Shown: positions 24,990 to 37,290 of the stretch, in pieces
Layout: each line of letters starts with the position of its first letter
Position numbering within the stretch: the stretch's first letter is position 1
NCBI GenBank assembly: GCA_029582155.1
Contig: CM055905.1
Coordinates: forward strand, 9,018,995-9,082,994
DNA: 64,000 bases
Direction: 5' to 3'
Source: Panopea generosa
Taxonomy: Eukaryota; Mollusca; Bivalvia; Adapedonta; Hiatellidae
The notes under the pieces: model-generated
What the model was told of the DNA's origin: nothing
Databases searched by the model: none
Seen by the model: only the letters and a program-made list of their open reading frames with translations
Position numbers and translations under genes: made by a program

Positions 24990-26190
24990 TTTTTTTCTCT
25001 CCAAAAAATGGAAAGACTATTTTTTCACTCCATACCGTTAATATTTCAACTGAACACTATTCCCCGTTGCACTTATTGCAAAAAATACGAGTTTTGTTTG
25101 GTCACTTTATAGCACCGATGGTACATCTCTTTACAAACACGCCATTTGTCTTGATTTCGTGAGTTTTCATGAAGTATTAAGAAAGTTGTCTGAGAAACAT
25201 TAACATGCAGCCACGATATTTTACACCACTCCATAGCAATTTGGTGACATGGTTCACCATCGTGACATTGATAGACGTCTGACGAACTGATCTCTATATG
25301 CATATTATGCAACGCAGTCAGGTGAAACAGCACTTACCAATTACCAGTACACTAAAAGCGACAGATTTTTCAGTCAATACACTTAAACGTTGGAGTATTG
25401 TACAATTTTTGTTTCTCTATATGTTTGTTTTGTATCTTAACAGTGCACCGCCTACTTCACATCTGGGACTTTTTTCGTTAGAATGACTGGTTGAATGATC
25501 CATTTTCTTAATTTCGGTTTCAAAAAAAATATCTCAAATGTCGCATTTGCAATTGATAGAGATTGATTCTCTCCGTCTGTGACTGTGTAATTCTGATTCG
25601 CGTAGGGATGTCCTTTCACACGTTACACATATAACGGACGTTTTTGGTTTGCTTATGGACCCCGTCCATGTGTCTGATGTAGTATTATAAACTGAAAACT
25701 ACTTCATCACACGATATACATTATGGTATATGTGCTCATGTTATCTGAGCATTTTAATTCCTTCATAGCTCGAATTAATTCCTGCATATAAGTGTTTCCA
25801 TATCTGAAATAACCATACAAAATAATAATATATGATATTAAGCAATGAACATTATCTACTTTACGGTAAAAATATAATTGGAGAATTAATACGAGGGACG
25901 TTACTCAAACTCTAAAATGTATCTACATCTAAAGCTTGGAAGATTCATAACATTCTGTTCATTGGAGGGACAAGTTGAAATTGCGTGTATTGAAATAGTA
26001 TAAACGATATCCTCTTTCATCCGAAACCCGTGTTAATTACCTATTATATCCGTATTGTAGACATTAATATAATTGAAGTGGTGCAAAACTGATCATTTTA
26101 CACCGTCCATACTGGTCATTCAAAGTAAGTAAACCATCTTCGTCGCTTAGTTTTAATTTATATGTAATCGTATCCGGACATGAAAAGCAG
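24990..26190. other. Anonymous DNA
   Basis: Open frames of 108 codons (plus, 24836-25162) and 86 codons (minus, 25073-25333) run through here without a recognisable domain. A donor-like gtaagtgctg lies on the minus strand near 25335, so an unrecognised exon is possible but unsupported. Confidence 0.3.
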
Positions 26191-26199
26191 CTGTTTTGA

Positions 26200-26511
26200 G
26201 GTTATCTAGAATTCTGTAAGTCGGACTGGTCTTTTTATCGGTGAAACAGAATCATCTTTATACCCAGACGGTAGGTGGCAATTTAAAATCTTCAAATACC
26301 AAAAAAATGACAAAAAAAGCACTTACAAACTGTTGAATCGACGTTTCGGCAGTATAAACGTTTCCTGTTTAGCGGGCTCGTAAGTCCCCAACCCATCCCC
26401 CTTGTAATGCGAAGCAATATAACGTTCTTGACTGTGCCACATATTTCTGACGTTATGTACTGGGAAACGCATACTTTCAAATGGTGATGAACCCTTGATT
26501 ATTTGAATCAT
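26200..26511 (-). other. Exon-like block, copy 2 of an inverted pair
   Basis: A minus-strand frame (26511-26323) contains GDGLGTYEPAKQETFILPKR and ends at a strong donor-like sequence (ttt|gtaagtgc). The text after the donor resembles that after the plus-strand block ending at 22509. The composition looks protein-coding, but I cannot name the family. The two blocks differ by a one-base shift near their ends, so at least one is probably not functional. Confidence 0.45.
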
Positions 26512-26519
26512 TGCTTATA

Positions 26520-29100
26520 ATAATAGCGAAAAAAGATTTCCCTCTTTATAATAATCGCTATATACAGACATTTATACTATAAACTTTAACACAATGACAT
26601 CCGCAATTTGTTGTGCGGATATGGTCAATAATGAGCACGACCGTCGTTAATACAGTTTAAACATGCTCAGAGGCATAGAACTGTTTATGCAATGGCAATT
26701 TAAAGCAATAATCCATTGTCATTACTGGCGAAAATAAATGCTATTCCGTTTTCCCTCCCTGTATACCACGATATTCTTGTATCAATTATTTAGATCGTAT
26801 ACAAATACCAAGGTTCACTAACGCCACAAAATGGCTCTGTAAATTCAATAAAATGAAATCTTAATTATTGTGCAAAATGTTATTTTTTTTTTTTTGCAAT
26901 TTTACATCAAAATGTATATGTGCATTTTGTCTACATTTTAAGCTATTTTAGGCAAATACTCCTATACTAAGTGTTTAACAGAGAAAACACTTGTCACAAG
27001 ACAATATTAACATATATTATGATGGCAATCAATATCTTCGTTTGCCAAGAATGCCTTCATCATCAAAATAGTATTTAAATGCAAACAATAGGACAAATAT
27101 TGTGAGTATTTTTTCCTTAAATGCATTTTACGGGGTTTATATCTAGGCTTCGTAAATTTGGTCCTTCTTATTAAGCTCTGTGACAGACAAGTTGCAATTA
27201 TTGTGCATTTCTCCCAATACGTCCAAGAATTTACTAAAACGGCATTGTTATATTTTTGCACGCCCAACTATTCCCAATAATAACCGGACTTTTTATGCAT
27301 TGCCAATACATTAAAAAAAACGCAGAAGGTTATGTTTGCTGTAAAAGACGGAAGTTCTAACAATTCGCCAAACGACACCATATGTTTATGCTTTTAGCAA
27401 CAATGCAACTGCGCCTTATTGTAACAATATCATTTTACGGACACGTGGGGTCAGTTTGATAAATAGGGGACGAAGCGTCGGCAAATCTCATTAAACATGC
27501 ATCCGTCATACATCAAGTGTGTTTTATGTAAACGATCATTTTTAAACTATTAAAGTTCTTTTGAAAATTTAAGATAATATAATTGATTATTATATAGCAG
27601 TATGCAAACTTCAATCTGACACTGAACCAAACATGTCAAACAAAATGAACCTTTCTTTAAAACCGGTCCCATCCAGATACGGAGTGTCAAAAATAGTTAA
27701 AAGAAAATGTTCTTTCCGTTCTCGTACAGATAGTCTTTTTACTGACTGCGAAGTGCGAAGCTTATTTACTAAATATGAGCGCTTAGGAATTCTGATTACT
27801 GTTAATAATACTGAACAATGGTGTTTTCATTTTTCAACAGAGGAAGAATTAAAAATATCAGTGGAAAATAGTCATTTCAAATCTACGAAAAATGTTTTTT
27901 AAAGTGGCGGGAAATTTGCTTTATCAATTTGACACACTGGTGGACAACAAGTATACTTTTGATGAGCTATGCGACAAGGATGTGGTAACGTGTCAACTTG
28001 ACATGAGGGCAAATTTCTTTGCAAACGCTAATAAGAAAAATGGTCAATAATTTCCTGCTTGGGGTCAAAAGTCATTTCCTTTAGATAAATAAGTTTAACC
28101 ATTGACCACAAAAAGGCATATAGTTGTATATCATTGTCATTTTTATTCCGAGACTCGATAAAATATCGAAATATGATTTACATGTATCTAAGTGAGCTAT
28201 CTATCACCAGTCTGACAATTTTATATGATATTAATGTTTGTCATATATTTATTTTATGTCGTTAATCGAACCGACGGTGCGTGTACTATGCGATAAGTGC
28301 CTCAAACTCTCACGCTGTAAACAAATCAATCAGACCACGTAATGGCGTAGAACGGATACTCTGCTATATCCCTCTGTGCGTATGAAAAGTGCATCCCAGT
28401 TATGAAATCGACTGACATTATATAAATCATGCAAATAAGACTTCGTAAATACAAGGTTACATAAATAAACTATGTGTGACCTTAATAAGAGCTGTGTCTG
28501 AGGTCACATAAACACTTTCTCTAGGTTACGCTACCAGCGTGTGTGTTGCTGAACATTATAACGTCCGTGTACGAAGTGATATGCAATCATATATAAACTA
28601 AAGAATTGTTTTCGATGAAAGTCAAAAGAGAAAGTTTGTTCGGGCTTACAAATTTATATCTAGCAACATCTTTAGGGGTATTGCATTACCACAGAATTGA
28701 TATATTTCTCCAATATAACTGTTAATACCAAGAAAGTATAAAGAAAGGTTATTTTATCTACATTTCATGTCGGTCATATACTTATTTCCATATTATATGG
28801 AAAAAAGAAAGCTGGACGTCTGTGGGGAGAAGTAAGTGATCTATCAGTCACTTTAGACTACTCAGCCACGAAGGACCGGTGTTATCAGATATTTTCCTAT
28901 ATCTAATACTCATGTATGTTAACGGAAAATGTTTCGTTTCTTTTTCAGCTTTTCCTTGATAGAGATTACTAGCAAAGAGAAGTTTATATAGCCCGTATAA
29001 GTGTACCGTGATACCAACTTGATTGATGTCATTAATCTACGGCTTCCCACCATTACCACAAAACTCAAAAGAGCTAAATACAAAACGCATTAATCTATCT
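26520..29100. other. Anonymous DNA
   Basis: Frames of 86 codons (27007-27267, minus) and 89 codons (27633-27902, plus) are present without recognisable motifs. No RNA gene was seen. Confidence 0.35.
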
Positions 29101-29109
29101 ATAATTACC

Positions 29110-30155
29110 TATTTGTATAAGTGATTTTCAGAGTCATATTATCAAACTATTATAAGCTCTCTATGTATACAATGTTAGGATATGTATGTAAAGGTATTGC
29201 GTCAGGTGGATTTCAGAGCCATAATATCAAACTATTATAAGCTCTATATGTACAATGTCAGGATATGTATGTAAAGGTATCACGTTAGGTGGATTTCAGA
29301 GCCATATTATCAAACTATTATAAGCTCTATATATACAATATCAGGCTATGTATGTAAACGTATTACGACAAGTGGATTTCAGAGCCATATTATCAAACTA
29401 TTATAAGCTATATACACAATTTTATATCTATGTAAAGGTATTGCGTTAGGTGGATTTCAGAGCCATATTATCAAACTATTATAAGCTCTATATATACAAT
29501 ATCAGGCTATGTATGTAAAAGTTTTACGACAAGTGGATTTCAGAGTCATATTATCAAACTATTATAAGCTATATACACAATTTTATATCTATGTAAAGGT
29601 ATTACGTCAGGTGGATTTCAGAGCCATATTATCAAACTATTATAAGCTATATACACAATTTTATATCTATGTAAAGGTATTGCGTCAGGTGGATTTCAGA
29701 GCCATATTATCAAACTATTATAAGCTATATACACAATTTTATATCTATGTAAAGGTATTGCGTTAGGTGGATTTCAGAGCCATATCAAACTATTATAAGC
29801 TCTATATATACAATATCAGGCTATGTATGTAAAAGTATTACGACAAGTGGATTTCAGAGCCATATTATCAAACTATTATAAGCTATATACACAATTGTAT
29901 ATCTATGTAAAGGTATTACGTCAGGTGGATTTCAGAGCCATATTATCAAACTATTATAAGCTATATACACAATTTTATATCTATGTAAAGGTATTACGTC
30001 AGGTGGATTTCAGAGCCATATTATCAAGCTATTATAAGCTATATACACAATTTTATATCTATGTAAAGGTATTACGTCAGGTGGACTTCAGAGCCATGTT
30101 ATCCGACTATTATAAGCTATATACACAATTTTATATCTATGTTAAGGTGTTATAA
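29110..30155 (+). repeat. 78-83-bp minisatellite, about 13 copies
   Basis: The marker gtggatttcagagccatatt recurs at roughly 29205, 29288, 29371, 29450, 29533, 29611, 29689, 29767, 29846, 29924, 30002 and 30080, with a diverged first copy near 29121. Early copies are 80-83 bp and carry an extra 'ctcta'. From about 29533 most are exactly 78 bp. Because 78 is 26 codons, a frame repeating YVKVLRQVDFRAILSNYYKL stays open at 29509-29766 and 29823-30155. No start context, splice sites or flanking coding sequence supports a real protein. Confidence 0.9.
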
Positions 30156-30159
30156 ATAA

Positions 30160-30950
30160 GTTGGTCAATACGATTATTATTATTAAAAGAACCTTAACAC
30201 GAAGTGTAATGAATATCTACGACATATATACATTTTAAATGTTGCCAAGCCATTGTGATATGTTTAAGGGGATGAGCAGTTTGGAACTTGTGAACAGACC
30301 CTTTTACCGTATTTATTTCGATGTTCTGTGTATGTTTGTTATATCTATATGTGTACATTATTAATTATACTCTGTTTAAACTAAGCTCATTCGGTCACGC
30401 GTCTGACTGTTTATCCAGTGGTCTCAACCAGGCAGTATTTCGTTAAGCCGACCTACAATTATAAAGTAAGCCGATTACATGTACTTAACTGAAAGACTAC
30501 TCAGATAAGCAGCAATAAAACATTGAGTTCTTAATCGATTTTTTTTTCTAAATCTAATTTTATTTGACAATATGACATCCTTTTACCTTTCCTGGAAATA
30601 TTCATCAATATCTATTGCGATTGTCGCTTTTTATTGATTTGAAACATAAAACTCCCAGTTACCTAATTTCACAAAATCAGTATCTTGAATAGCCTACTTG
30701 CGCATTGATGCACACACGACAGCGCATAACCGTGAATATTTTTCTAAAATCGTTCGGTACAGTTAACTGCCTAGAGGACCCAAGGTACGATGATTAGGGA
30801 CACTGGCGCCGCTAAATAACTGAAATATTGTACGGAGCAAAAGCCCTTACCAACAACTATTTATAGAGGGAGACATCAACCTTTAAAGAACCGTGACAAG
30901 AAATGTTGTCTTTTTAACGACGAAACTATTCCTGTAAGGTTACGTTCCTT
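30160..30950. other. Anonymous DNA with possible decayed SINE head
   Basis: At about 30383-30430 the text aagctcattcggtcacgcgt followed by ctgactgtttatccagtggt resembles a decayed family-A tRNA-like head. The shared tail is missing. The rest is unrecognised. Confidence 0.3.
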
Positions 30951-30956
30951 CTTCCG

Positions 30957-31150
30957 ATAGTGTCATTGCACCCTCTTTAAAACAACTAAACTGACCAACC
31001 CACCAATTATTGTGCCATTTTATATGGGTTATACATTCCTGCTATGAAAAAAAATACTTTAAAGCACATTCTATGTGGAATTCATTTTTACCATGGAAAT
31101 CGTAGACCTTGTTTTATATAGAACAAAGAACAAAATTCAACTGTGTAGTG
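30957..31150 (+). repeat. Dispersed repeat R2, copy 1
   Basis: About 190 bp, directly repeated at 36486-36665. Shared blocks include gtgtcattgcaccctcttt, aattattgtgc, tctatgtggaattc and aaaattcaactgtgtagtga. Non-coding; family unknown. Confidence 0.7.
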
Positions 31151-31154
31151 AGAC

Positions 31155-32265
31155 TTAGAAATCGAATCACTAGACTGGAAGACAGAACCCAATCATAACC
31201 ATTGTAGACAAGTCAGTTTTTATTAAACAAACGAAATCCTATCCACACGGCGATGACGCTGACCGTAATGTGTAATAAATGAGACAGACATTTCTGTTAT
31301 CGAGGGATTTCTTTTCTTGTTGACATTTCTTACATTTCATAGTAACTTTGCTTGATTACTGCGATACGTTTATTAAAAACGTGACCAAATGAGAAGAATT
31401 ATACATATTGACCGAGACTTGATGTCCCTGTGCAGATATGAGTCTACTTCTTAAACACGATGTTTTAGATGCTAAACTATGTTTAAACTAGATATTGAAC
31501 TGATATACTAGTACACAAATGACGTAGATAGCGGGTCAGATACATTGGTCTCGCACCATTCCTTTTTATCAAAGTAAAATAATAATATCAGATCAGAGAT
31601 TCTTATTTATTAAATAATTTATTTAAAGACGGTTTAAGACATATTTTATTTGGTATTTTGCTAACATATAAAGCTTTGTCAAAACAAAAACGTTATTTAA
31701 GAAAACCTGCCATTGACTTTCGAAAAAAACAGCTGTTCTACTCAAACGCATGTGAAGCATCTGAAAGTATTTCTTAACCAATAAAACTGGATGCCGTCTA
31801 TAACTTGAAATGACTTGTGTTGAAAATGGCGTCAAGACTCCATTGTTTGTGCAGACAATCATTTACAACACTTTCGATTTGAAATTATTTCAAAATAAAC
31901 TGGATTTCCTCACAATATTCCTGAATGCAATTTGATGATGTTAGACGGGCGCCGCGTGCACATAAGCGGATCGTAGTAACAAAACATTTAGAATGATTTT
32001 GATGAAATTGTAAGTAGGAATTAATAACGCTATATATATTATAACTTGTTTCCAAGCAATTGTTATTGATATTAAAGTCCTGTCCTGCTAAGGTAACTTA
32101 TTCTTGTGATTTTACAGAAACCAGATGCCCGGTTCCTGTTGAGATAAAATCAAAACAGAAAATTTAGATATAGAATTCAACGCATGCCAACTGTTTGACA
32201 TTTAAGACTGCATATTAGGAACATGTTAAATAATATTATAGTATTACATGTGACGTTTTTTTATG
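31155..32265. other. Anonymous DNA
   Basis: A 79-codon minus frame (31623-31862) lacks motifs. Nothing else was recognised. Confidence 0.35.
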
Positions 32266-32271
32266 TGCCCA

Positions 32272-32780
32272 AAATCACGGTGGTTCAACGTGCACCGGAT
32301 ATTGCTCTAAAGTAATAAGATTTTTACCAAAATTCAGTATGACTTTTGTCAACATGGTAAGAAGGAAAGTTCAAACCTAAGTATCTAGTGTTTTTTTGCG
32401 ACTACAACATAAACTATCTATGTGATTATTAAGTAACTAATGTACAAATGCTCTACAACACTGGAAATCACTCAAAACTACACTGGAATGAAACTTGAGA
32501 TTCTCTGTCAACCTTATCATTTTATCACCGGGTGCCTTGTGCCCATTTTACTCCATATTATCTTATCTTTGCCATGTTGTGAAAACTCTGAATCGAACAA
32601 TTTAGTAAGTAAGACACAGAACAAGTATGCTCAATTTCAGGGTTGTATCTAATGAAATGGCCGAGACATAGGACCAAAACAAAAATCGTCAGTGTACTGG
32701 GGACTGCATTTATGTGTACTGGGTATTGATCTGTAACACATTTTATTGTTCTGGGGATTGCTTCAATTGTAAATGTTTTC
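32272..32780 (+). repeat. Dispersed repeat R3, copy 1
   Basis: About 450-500 bp repeated in inverted orientation at 38262-38703. Shared blocks include aaaatcacggtgg, ggatattgc, ctacactgga and atcaccgggtgcc, plus repeated 'cagtgtactggggac' phrases near 32690-32770. No coding capacity was recognised. Confidence 0.75.
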
Positions 32781-33279
32781 TTGCTAAAATAAGCGATGAA
32801 AAGCATTTAACTTGCTTTAAAAAGTTTAAAACAGTTCTGTATTCACAATTAAGTGGGCATCAAACTGAATGCAATATGCAGTATCACAGCACAGTGAACA
32901 GATGAACGACTGTAAAATAAATTGCACTGCCTTTCAAGTATAAATATTGAATGTTGAAACACTGTAACTGTCCGGAAAGGCTAATAATTAGAGAACCACC
33001 CTTGGGAATGTCATTTTTATAAAGCGTTAGATTGACGGACGGTTAGACAGACGGTTAAGCTCAACGAAGTAAAGATATAACCAAACGTGTTTGTCCGAAA
33101 TAAAACAAAAAGCAGTGCACCTATTTTTGTGCTCCCGCAAGCTAGAACGCTGACCATATTTTCTTCCTCACTTTTTAAACATATACTTTGGGCTAGTATG
33201 TTTGCCTTTAATACGATACATAGGTCAGTTTTTTTTTTATGGAACTACATGCGGTTTTTGCACAGTACTCCCAATTAAA

Positions 33280-34640
33280 ATTAGTTTACTATTTAAGCTA
33301 TAGTATAAACTTAAAAAATATTTTTCAGAAACTACTGCCTCGATTTTATAATCATTTTACAAAAATGATCCTTAGGTGACCCTCTACCAAGTTTGTTCAA
33401 CCCATCTTGATTCGTCAAAAAACATGGCGGCCAGGGGGTTGGGGATAGTTAACTATGTTAGCTATGATAAAAATTTAAAAAGTCTTCTTTTCAGAAACTA
33501 CTGGCTCGATTTTAAAATAATTTCACAGAAATGTTCCTTGGGTGACCCTCTTCCAAGTTTACTCAACCCTTCTTGTTTCGTCATAAAACATGGCGGTCAG
33601 GGGGTTGAGGTTAGTTAATTATATAAGCTATAGTAAAAACTTAAAAAATCTGCTTGTCAGAAATTACTGGCTCGATTTTAAAATAATTTCACAGAAATGT
33701 TCCTTGGGTGACCCTCTCACTCGTTTGTTCAACCCATTTTGATTCGTCAAAAAAACATGGCGGCCAGGGGATTGGGGCTAGTAAACTATTTAAGCTATAA
33801 TAAAAACTTAAAAAATCTTCTTGTCAGAAACTACTGGCTCGATTTTAAAATAATTTCACAGAAATGTTCCTTGGGTGACCCTCTCCCAAGTTTGTTCAAC
33901 CCATCTTGATTCGTCAAAAAACATGGCGGCCAGGGGGTTTGGGTTAGTTAATTATATAAGCTATAGTAAAAACTTAAAAAATCTTCATGTCAGAAACTAC
34001 TGGCTCGATTTTAAAATAATTTCACAGAAATGGTCCTTGGGTGAACCTCTACCAAGTTTGTTCAAGCCATCTTCATTTGTCAAATAAAACATGGCCGCCA
34101 GGGGGCGGGGCAAGTTTAATTAGTAAAAACTTAAAAAATCTTCTTGTTTGCTTTTAAAATAATTTCACAGAAATGTTCCTTGGAGGAACCCCTGCCATGT
34201 TTGTTCAAACCGTAGTGATTCGTCAAAAAGTATGGCGGTCAGGGGATAGGTTAGTTTACTACATAAGCTATAGTAAAAGCTTAAAACATCTTCTTGTCAG
34301 AAACCAACGGATCAATTTTAAAACAATTTTGCAGAAATGTTCCTTGGGTGACCCTTTACCAAGTTTGTTCCAGCCATTGTGATTTGTTAAAAAACATGAT
34401 CGCCACAGTGAGGTGCTAGTTTATATATAGGCAGCTATAGCAAAAAATTCAAAAGCCTTCTTTTCAGAAGCTACTGACCTGATTTCTGTGTAATACCATT
34501 GGTGAACCTCCACCAAGTTTGAACTCTTCTAAAATTCTTGCCCATCTCGTTTTTCTGGAATTTTAAGTGTACATGTATTTTATAATCTTCTAAGTTGGGT
34601 GACTCACGGTCAGTCGTGAGCGATATAGGGCCCTCTTGTA
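33280..34640 (+). mobile_element. Array of ~166-bp monomers with element terminus, copy 2
   Basis: The marker aaaacatggcggccaggggg or a close variant recurs near 33423, 33590, 33756, 33921, 34090, 34231 and 34396, mostly 165-169 bp apart. Each monomer also contains 'acagaaatgttccttgggtg' and a 'gaaactactggctcgatttt' block. The right terminus (gggtgactcacggtcagtcg, then gagcgatatagggccctctt) is the same end found inverted at 2828 and again at 51836. The opposite terminus seen at 3660-3722 is missing, so the element looks truncated or expanded at the left. A run of 60-80-codon frames here is a by-product of the repeat. Confidence 0.8.
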
Positions 34641-34759
34641 TTTTTAATTACATCTTCTCGCTGTACTTGTGAGCGGTCCAGGTGAAAAAGGACTGATTTT
34701 ATGGAATTGGAGATGGACCACGTGGACTGGATGGTCGACCGAGTAGACTCACAGATTGA

Positions 34760-34930
34760 CCAAATGGATTTGACATTCCAATTGGACTTGCTGACATTTC
34801 AGGTGGAATTGGTGACAGTCACGGTGGACTTGCTGATACTTCAGGAGGCAGACTTAATGACAATCCCTGTGGATTTGCTGACAGTCCCAGTGGACTTACT
34901 GACATTCCTGCTGGGCTTGTTGACAGAACA
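34760..34930. repeat. 21-bp minisatellite
   Basis: Units begin near 34766, 34784, 34805, 34826, 34850, 34871, 34892 and 34913; five of the seven steps are exactly 21 bp. The core is ggacttgctgaca. A 93-codon plus frame (34701-34982) is Leu/Val/Asp-rich. The minus strand reads Ser/Pro/Gly heptads (like GLSANPQ) with one stop. Either could be a repeat-coding exon, but no splice sites or homology support it. Confidence 0.8.
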
Positions 34931-34989
34931 CATTCATTTGCAAAATGACCTAGTACTCTTGCTTACTGATCAGTTGAGCTGACGGACAA

Positions 34990-35455
34990 CTCATGATGAC
35001 TAATACATGGATCACGCGGACTGGTCAAAACCTGTCTTCAAGAACGTTCTTCGAGTGCTTTAATAACAAATGACGTTTGAAATTTCATTTCACATTTGTA
35101 CTGTAATGACAGTGTCCACATACATGCTTTTTGTATCGGTTTCTGTGAGATTCTTGATAAATGTAGCAGACTAAATATCAGTCCACCTGTAGGAAAAGAA
35201 AACAAAACAGAACATTTGCGTATTTGTGACTTTCAATGAAATCATGTGACCGAATAGAGCATGCAAGGTTTATACATTAAAAAGACACGTGACACAATAT
35301 ACCGGCAACAGGGTCCGGACATTACGATTCAGGGTTGACACCCGAAGTGTATTATATAAATGCGCTCCCCGCTCGGACATATGTTGCTAGGGTCGGTTTA
35401 ACCATACATTTTTAGACACGGTGCATAACAAATAAATATGCTTCACAAACTTCCA
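34990..35455. other. Anonymous DNA
   Basis: No supported feature. Confidence 0.35.
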
Positions 35456-35458
35456 TGT

Positions 35459-35675
35459 CGTGTCCGGTTAGCTCAGTCGGTAGCGCGTATGACTATCAAT
35501 CTAAGGCTCGTGAATTCGTATCCCCGATCGGCGACAATCTATGCAATGATTGATACAATATAATATGCTTTGTTGTCATTGTGGAGATCGGTGTGCTCGA
35601 GTACTGGTTAACCTTCCAGGATTCCAGAAAATAGAGGTTATGTTAACTGACTGTCTCTTAGGCCTAGATGGCATA
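35459..35675 (+). repeat. tRNA-derived SINE, family A, copy 3
   Basis: The A box is in ggttagctcagtcggtagcg and a weak B box in gtgaattcgtatcccc. It shares the tail gtgctcgagtactggttaac, 'ttccaggattcc' and gatggcata with copy 2. Confidence 0.8.
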
Positions 35676-35679
35676 CAAT

Positions 35680-36480
35680 ATATTTAAACAAACACAAAAA
35701 CAAACTTCCCTATACAGTGGTAAAATGTATTAAAGAAATCGATCGTGAACAACATTAATTACATTCTACTCATCAGCGGAACATGCGGCGGCGTAAAAAC
35801 ATATTAATCTACCAAGACTTGATTGCCACTGTCTCTCCCCGTGTATTCACACAATACTTTATTTAAATGTTGAAAAAAAAATCCACGATTGTATAAGTTG
35901 CCCTAAACCAATCAGTGATGCAGTCGTGGACAAAAGTCCATGACAATCGGTTTCTGACCACACAATAAAAAATCCTGTCAGTCTTATCGATATATTGAGA
36001 TTTTAACATCCCAGCATTGGATATATGCACCAGCACTACTAATAGTTAATCGCGTTAGTGCACTGTAGAACCTTTTTTCAACACCCTCTATCAATATCCC
36101 ATCCGTTTTAAATCATAGACAATACTAGTATGTTTTTTATAAAGACTGGATTGTGTTTCAAGTCGGTTTTATCGTCAACGGTTAAAATATCTAGAAAATA
36201 CATTCTCGATAATATAAAAAAACCTTTTTCCCCAACGGTAACATGATTCTTACACTTAAAAAGGTCTATTTAAAAAAGGCCTATGTAATTTGGTTTTGAA
36301 ATATTTTCAAACTGGTTTATAGTGGTTGTGAGTTCTTGTTGCAGATGTATAGAGCAAAAGTTGGCATAGCAAAATAAAAAATTATACTGCAATAAGACAT
36401 CGATGGTGTTAAAAATGTGACGTTTATACGGATTCAATACATGTATGTATTTATGAGCGTTTGAGGACTTGTTTTCCAAA
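35680..36480. other. Anonymous DNA
   Basis: A 69-codon minus frame (36270-36479) has no motif. Nothing else was recognised. Confidence 0.35.
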
Positions 36481-36485
36481 ATTCT

Positions 36486-36665
36486 CAGGGTGTCACTGCA
36501 CCCTCTTTTAAAAAATCCAAGCAGGTCAACCTACCAGTTATTGTGCATTTTTATGTGGGAATACATGTGAAAAAAAAATACTTTTAAAAAATCTATGTGG
36601 AATTCTTTTTTTACCATCTAAATCCTTTTTTTCATAGAAAATTCAACTGTGTAGTGAAACCATAA
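36486..36665 (+). repeat. Dispersed repeat R2, copy 2
   Basis: Direct copy of 30957-31150: gtgtcactgcaccctctttt, ttattgtgca, tctatgtggaattc and aaaattcaactgtgtagtga are shared. More A/T-rich indels than copy 1. Confidence 0.7.
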
Positions 36666-36929
36666 ACAAAACAAATAAAGTGTGTACCTTACTAAACTCC
36701 ACAACCACTAGGTAAACTAGAAACAAAATAGCTCTAAACGCATACGCGACTCAAAACTCTGATGCAATAGCGGCACACGTAAAGACGATACTGTCATATT
36801 TGTAAAAGATAAACGTCCTGTAAATTTCTTCAAGTTTGAAAAAAAATATTGTAATGGGATTCTGATAACGTTTCTGTAAGGTTGATTAAACAAATGGACT
36901 ACCATGGCGATTGTCATATTTCGTTAAAT

Positions 36930-37175
36930 GGGCCAATTAGCTCAGTCGGTAGTGCGTTGGACTAAAAATCCAGAGGTCTTGGGTTCAAATCCCCAGTCGG
37001 GCCACAGTCTCCGTGATGATTGATGTACGACAGCGTATGTCATAATCCTTCGGCTTTCATCGCTAATTCAAATAAGAAAGTTATCAGTTACCTATGGAGA
37101 TGTTTGTGCTCAGGTACTGATCCCCGGAAAAAAGTGGTTATGTTAACTGATCCTCTGTTAGCCCTCGATAACAAA
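36930..37175 (+). repeat. tRNA-derived SINE, family A, copy 4 (best preserved promoter)
   Basis: The A box tagctcagtcgg and B box ggttcaaatcc both match the pol III consensus. The anticodon stem-loop folds as ttgga/ctaaaaa/tccag, placing AAA in the anticodon position. The acceptor stem pairs only partly (ggcc with ggcc), and the family-A tail cagtctccgtgatgattgat follows directly. I therefore call it a SINE, not a tRNA gene. Its pol III promoter may still be active. Confidence 0.8.
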
Positions 37176-37290
37176 ACTGACGCTAACAATTCAATCAATC
37201 AATCCTCGGAATAGAATAGTTCTTCATTTTGTTGAAAAGGTCGCTGTTGTGGTCAGTTTCAGAAAATCAAGCGACGAAGATTATAAAGAC

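Noticed and set aside
27633..27902. 89-codon plus-strand ORF
   Set aside because: Balanced composition but no recognisable family and no splice signals that would extend it.
29509..30155. Two repeat-protein genes
   Set aside because: The frame is a consequence of a 78-bp unit; there is no promoter, start context or splice support.
36930..37005. Genuine tRNA gene (anticodon AAA)
   Set aside because: The acceptor stem pairs poorly and the sequence runs straight into a tail shared with three other copies, so it is a SINE head.
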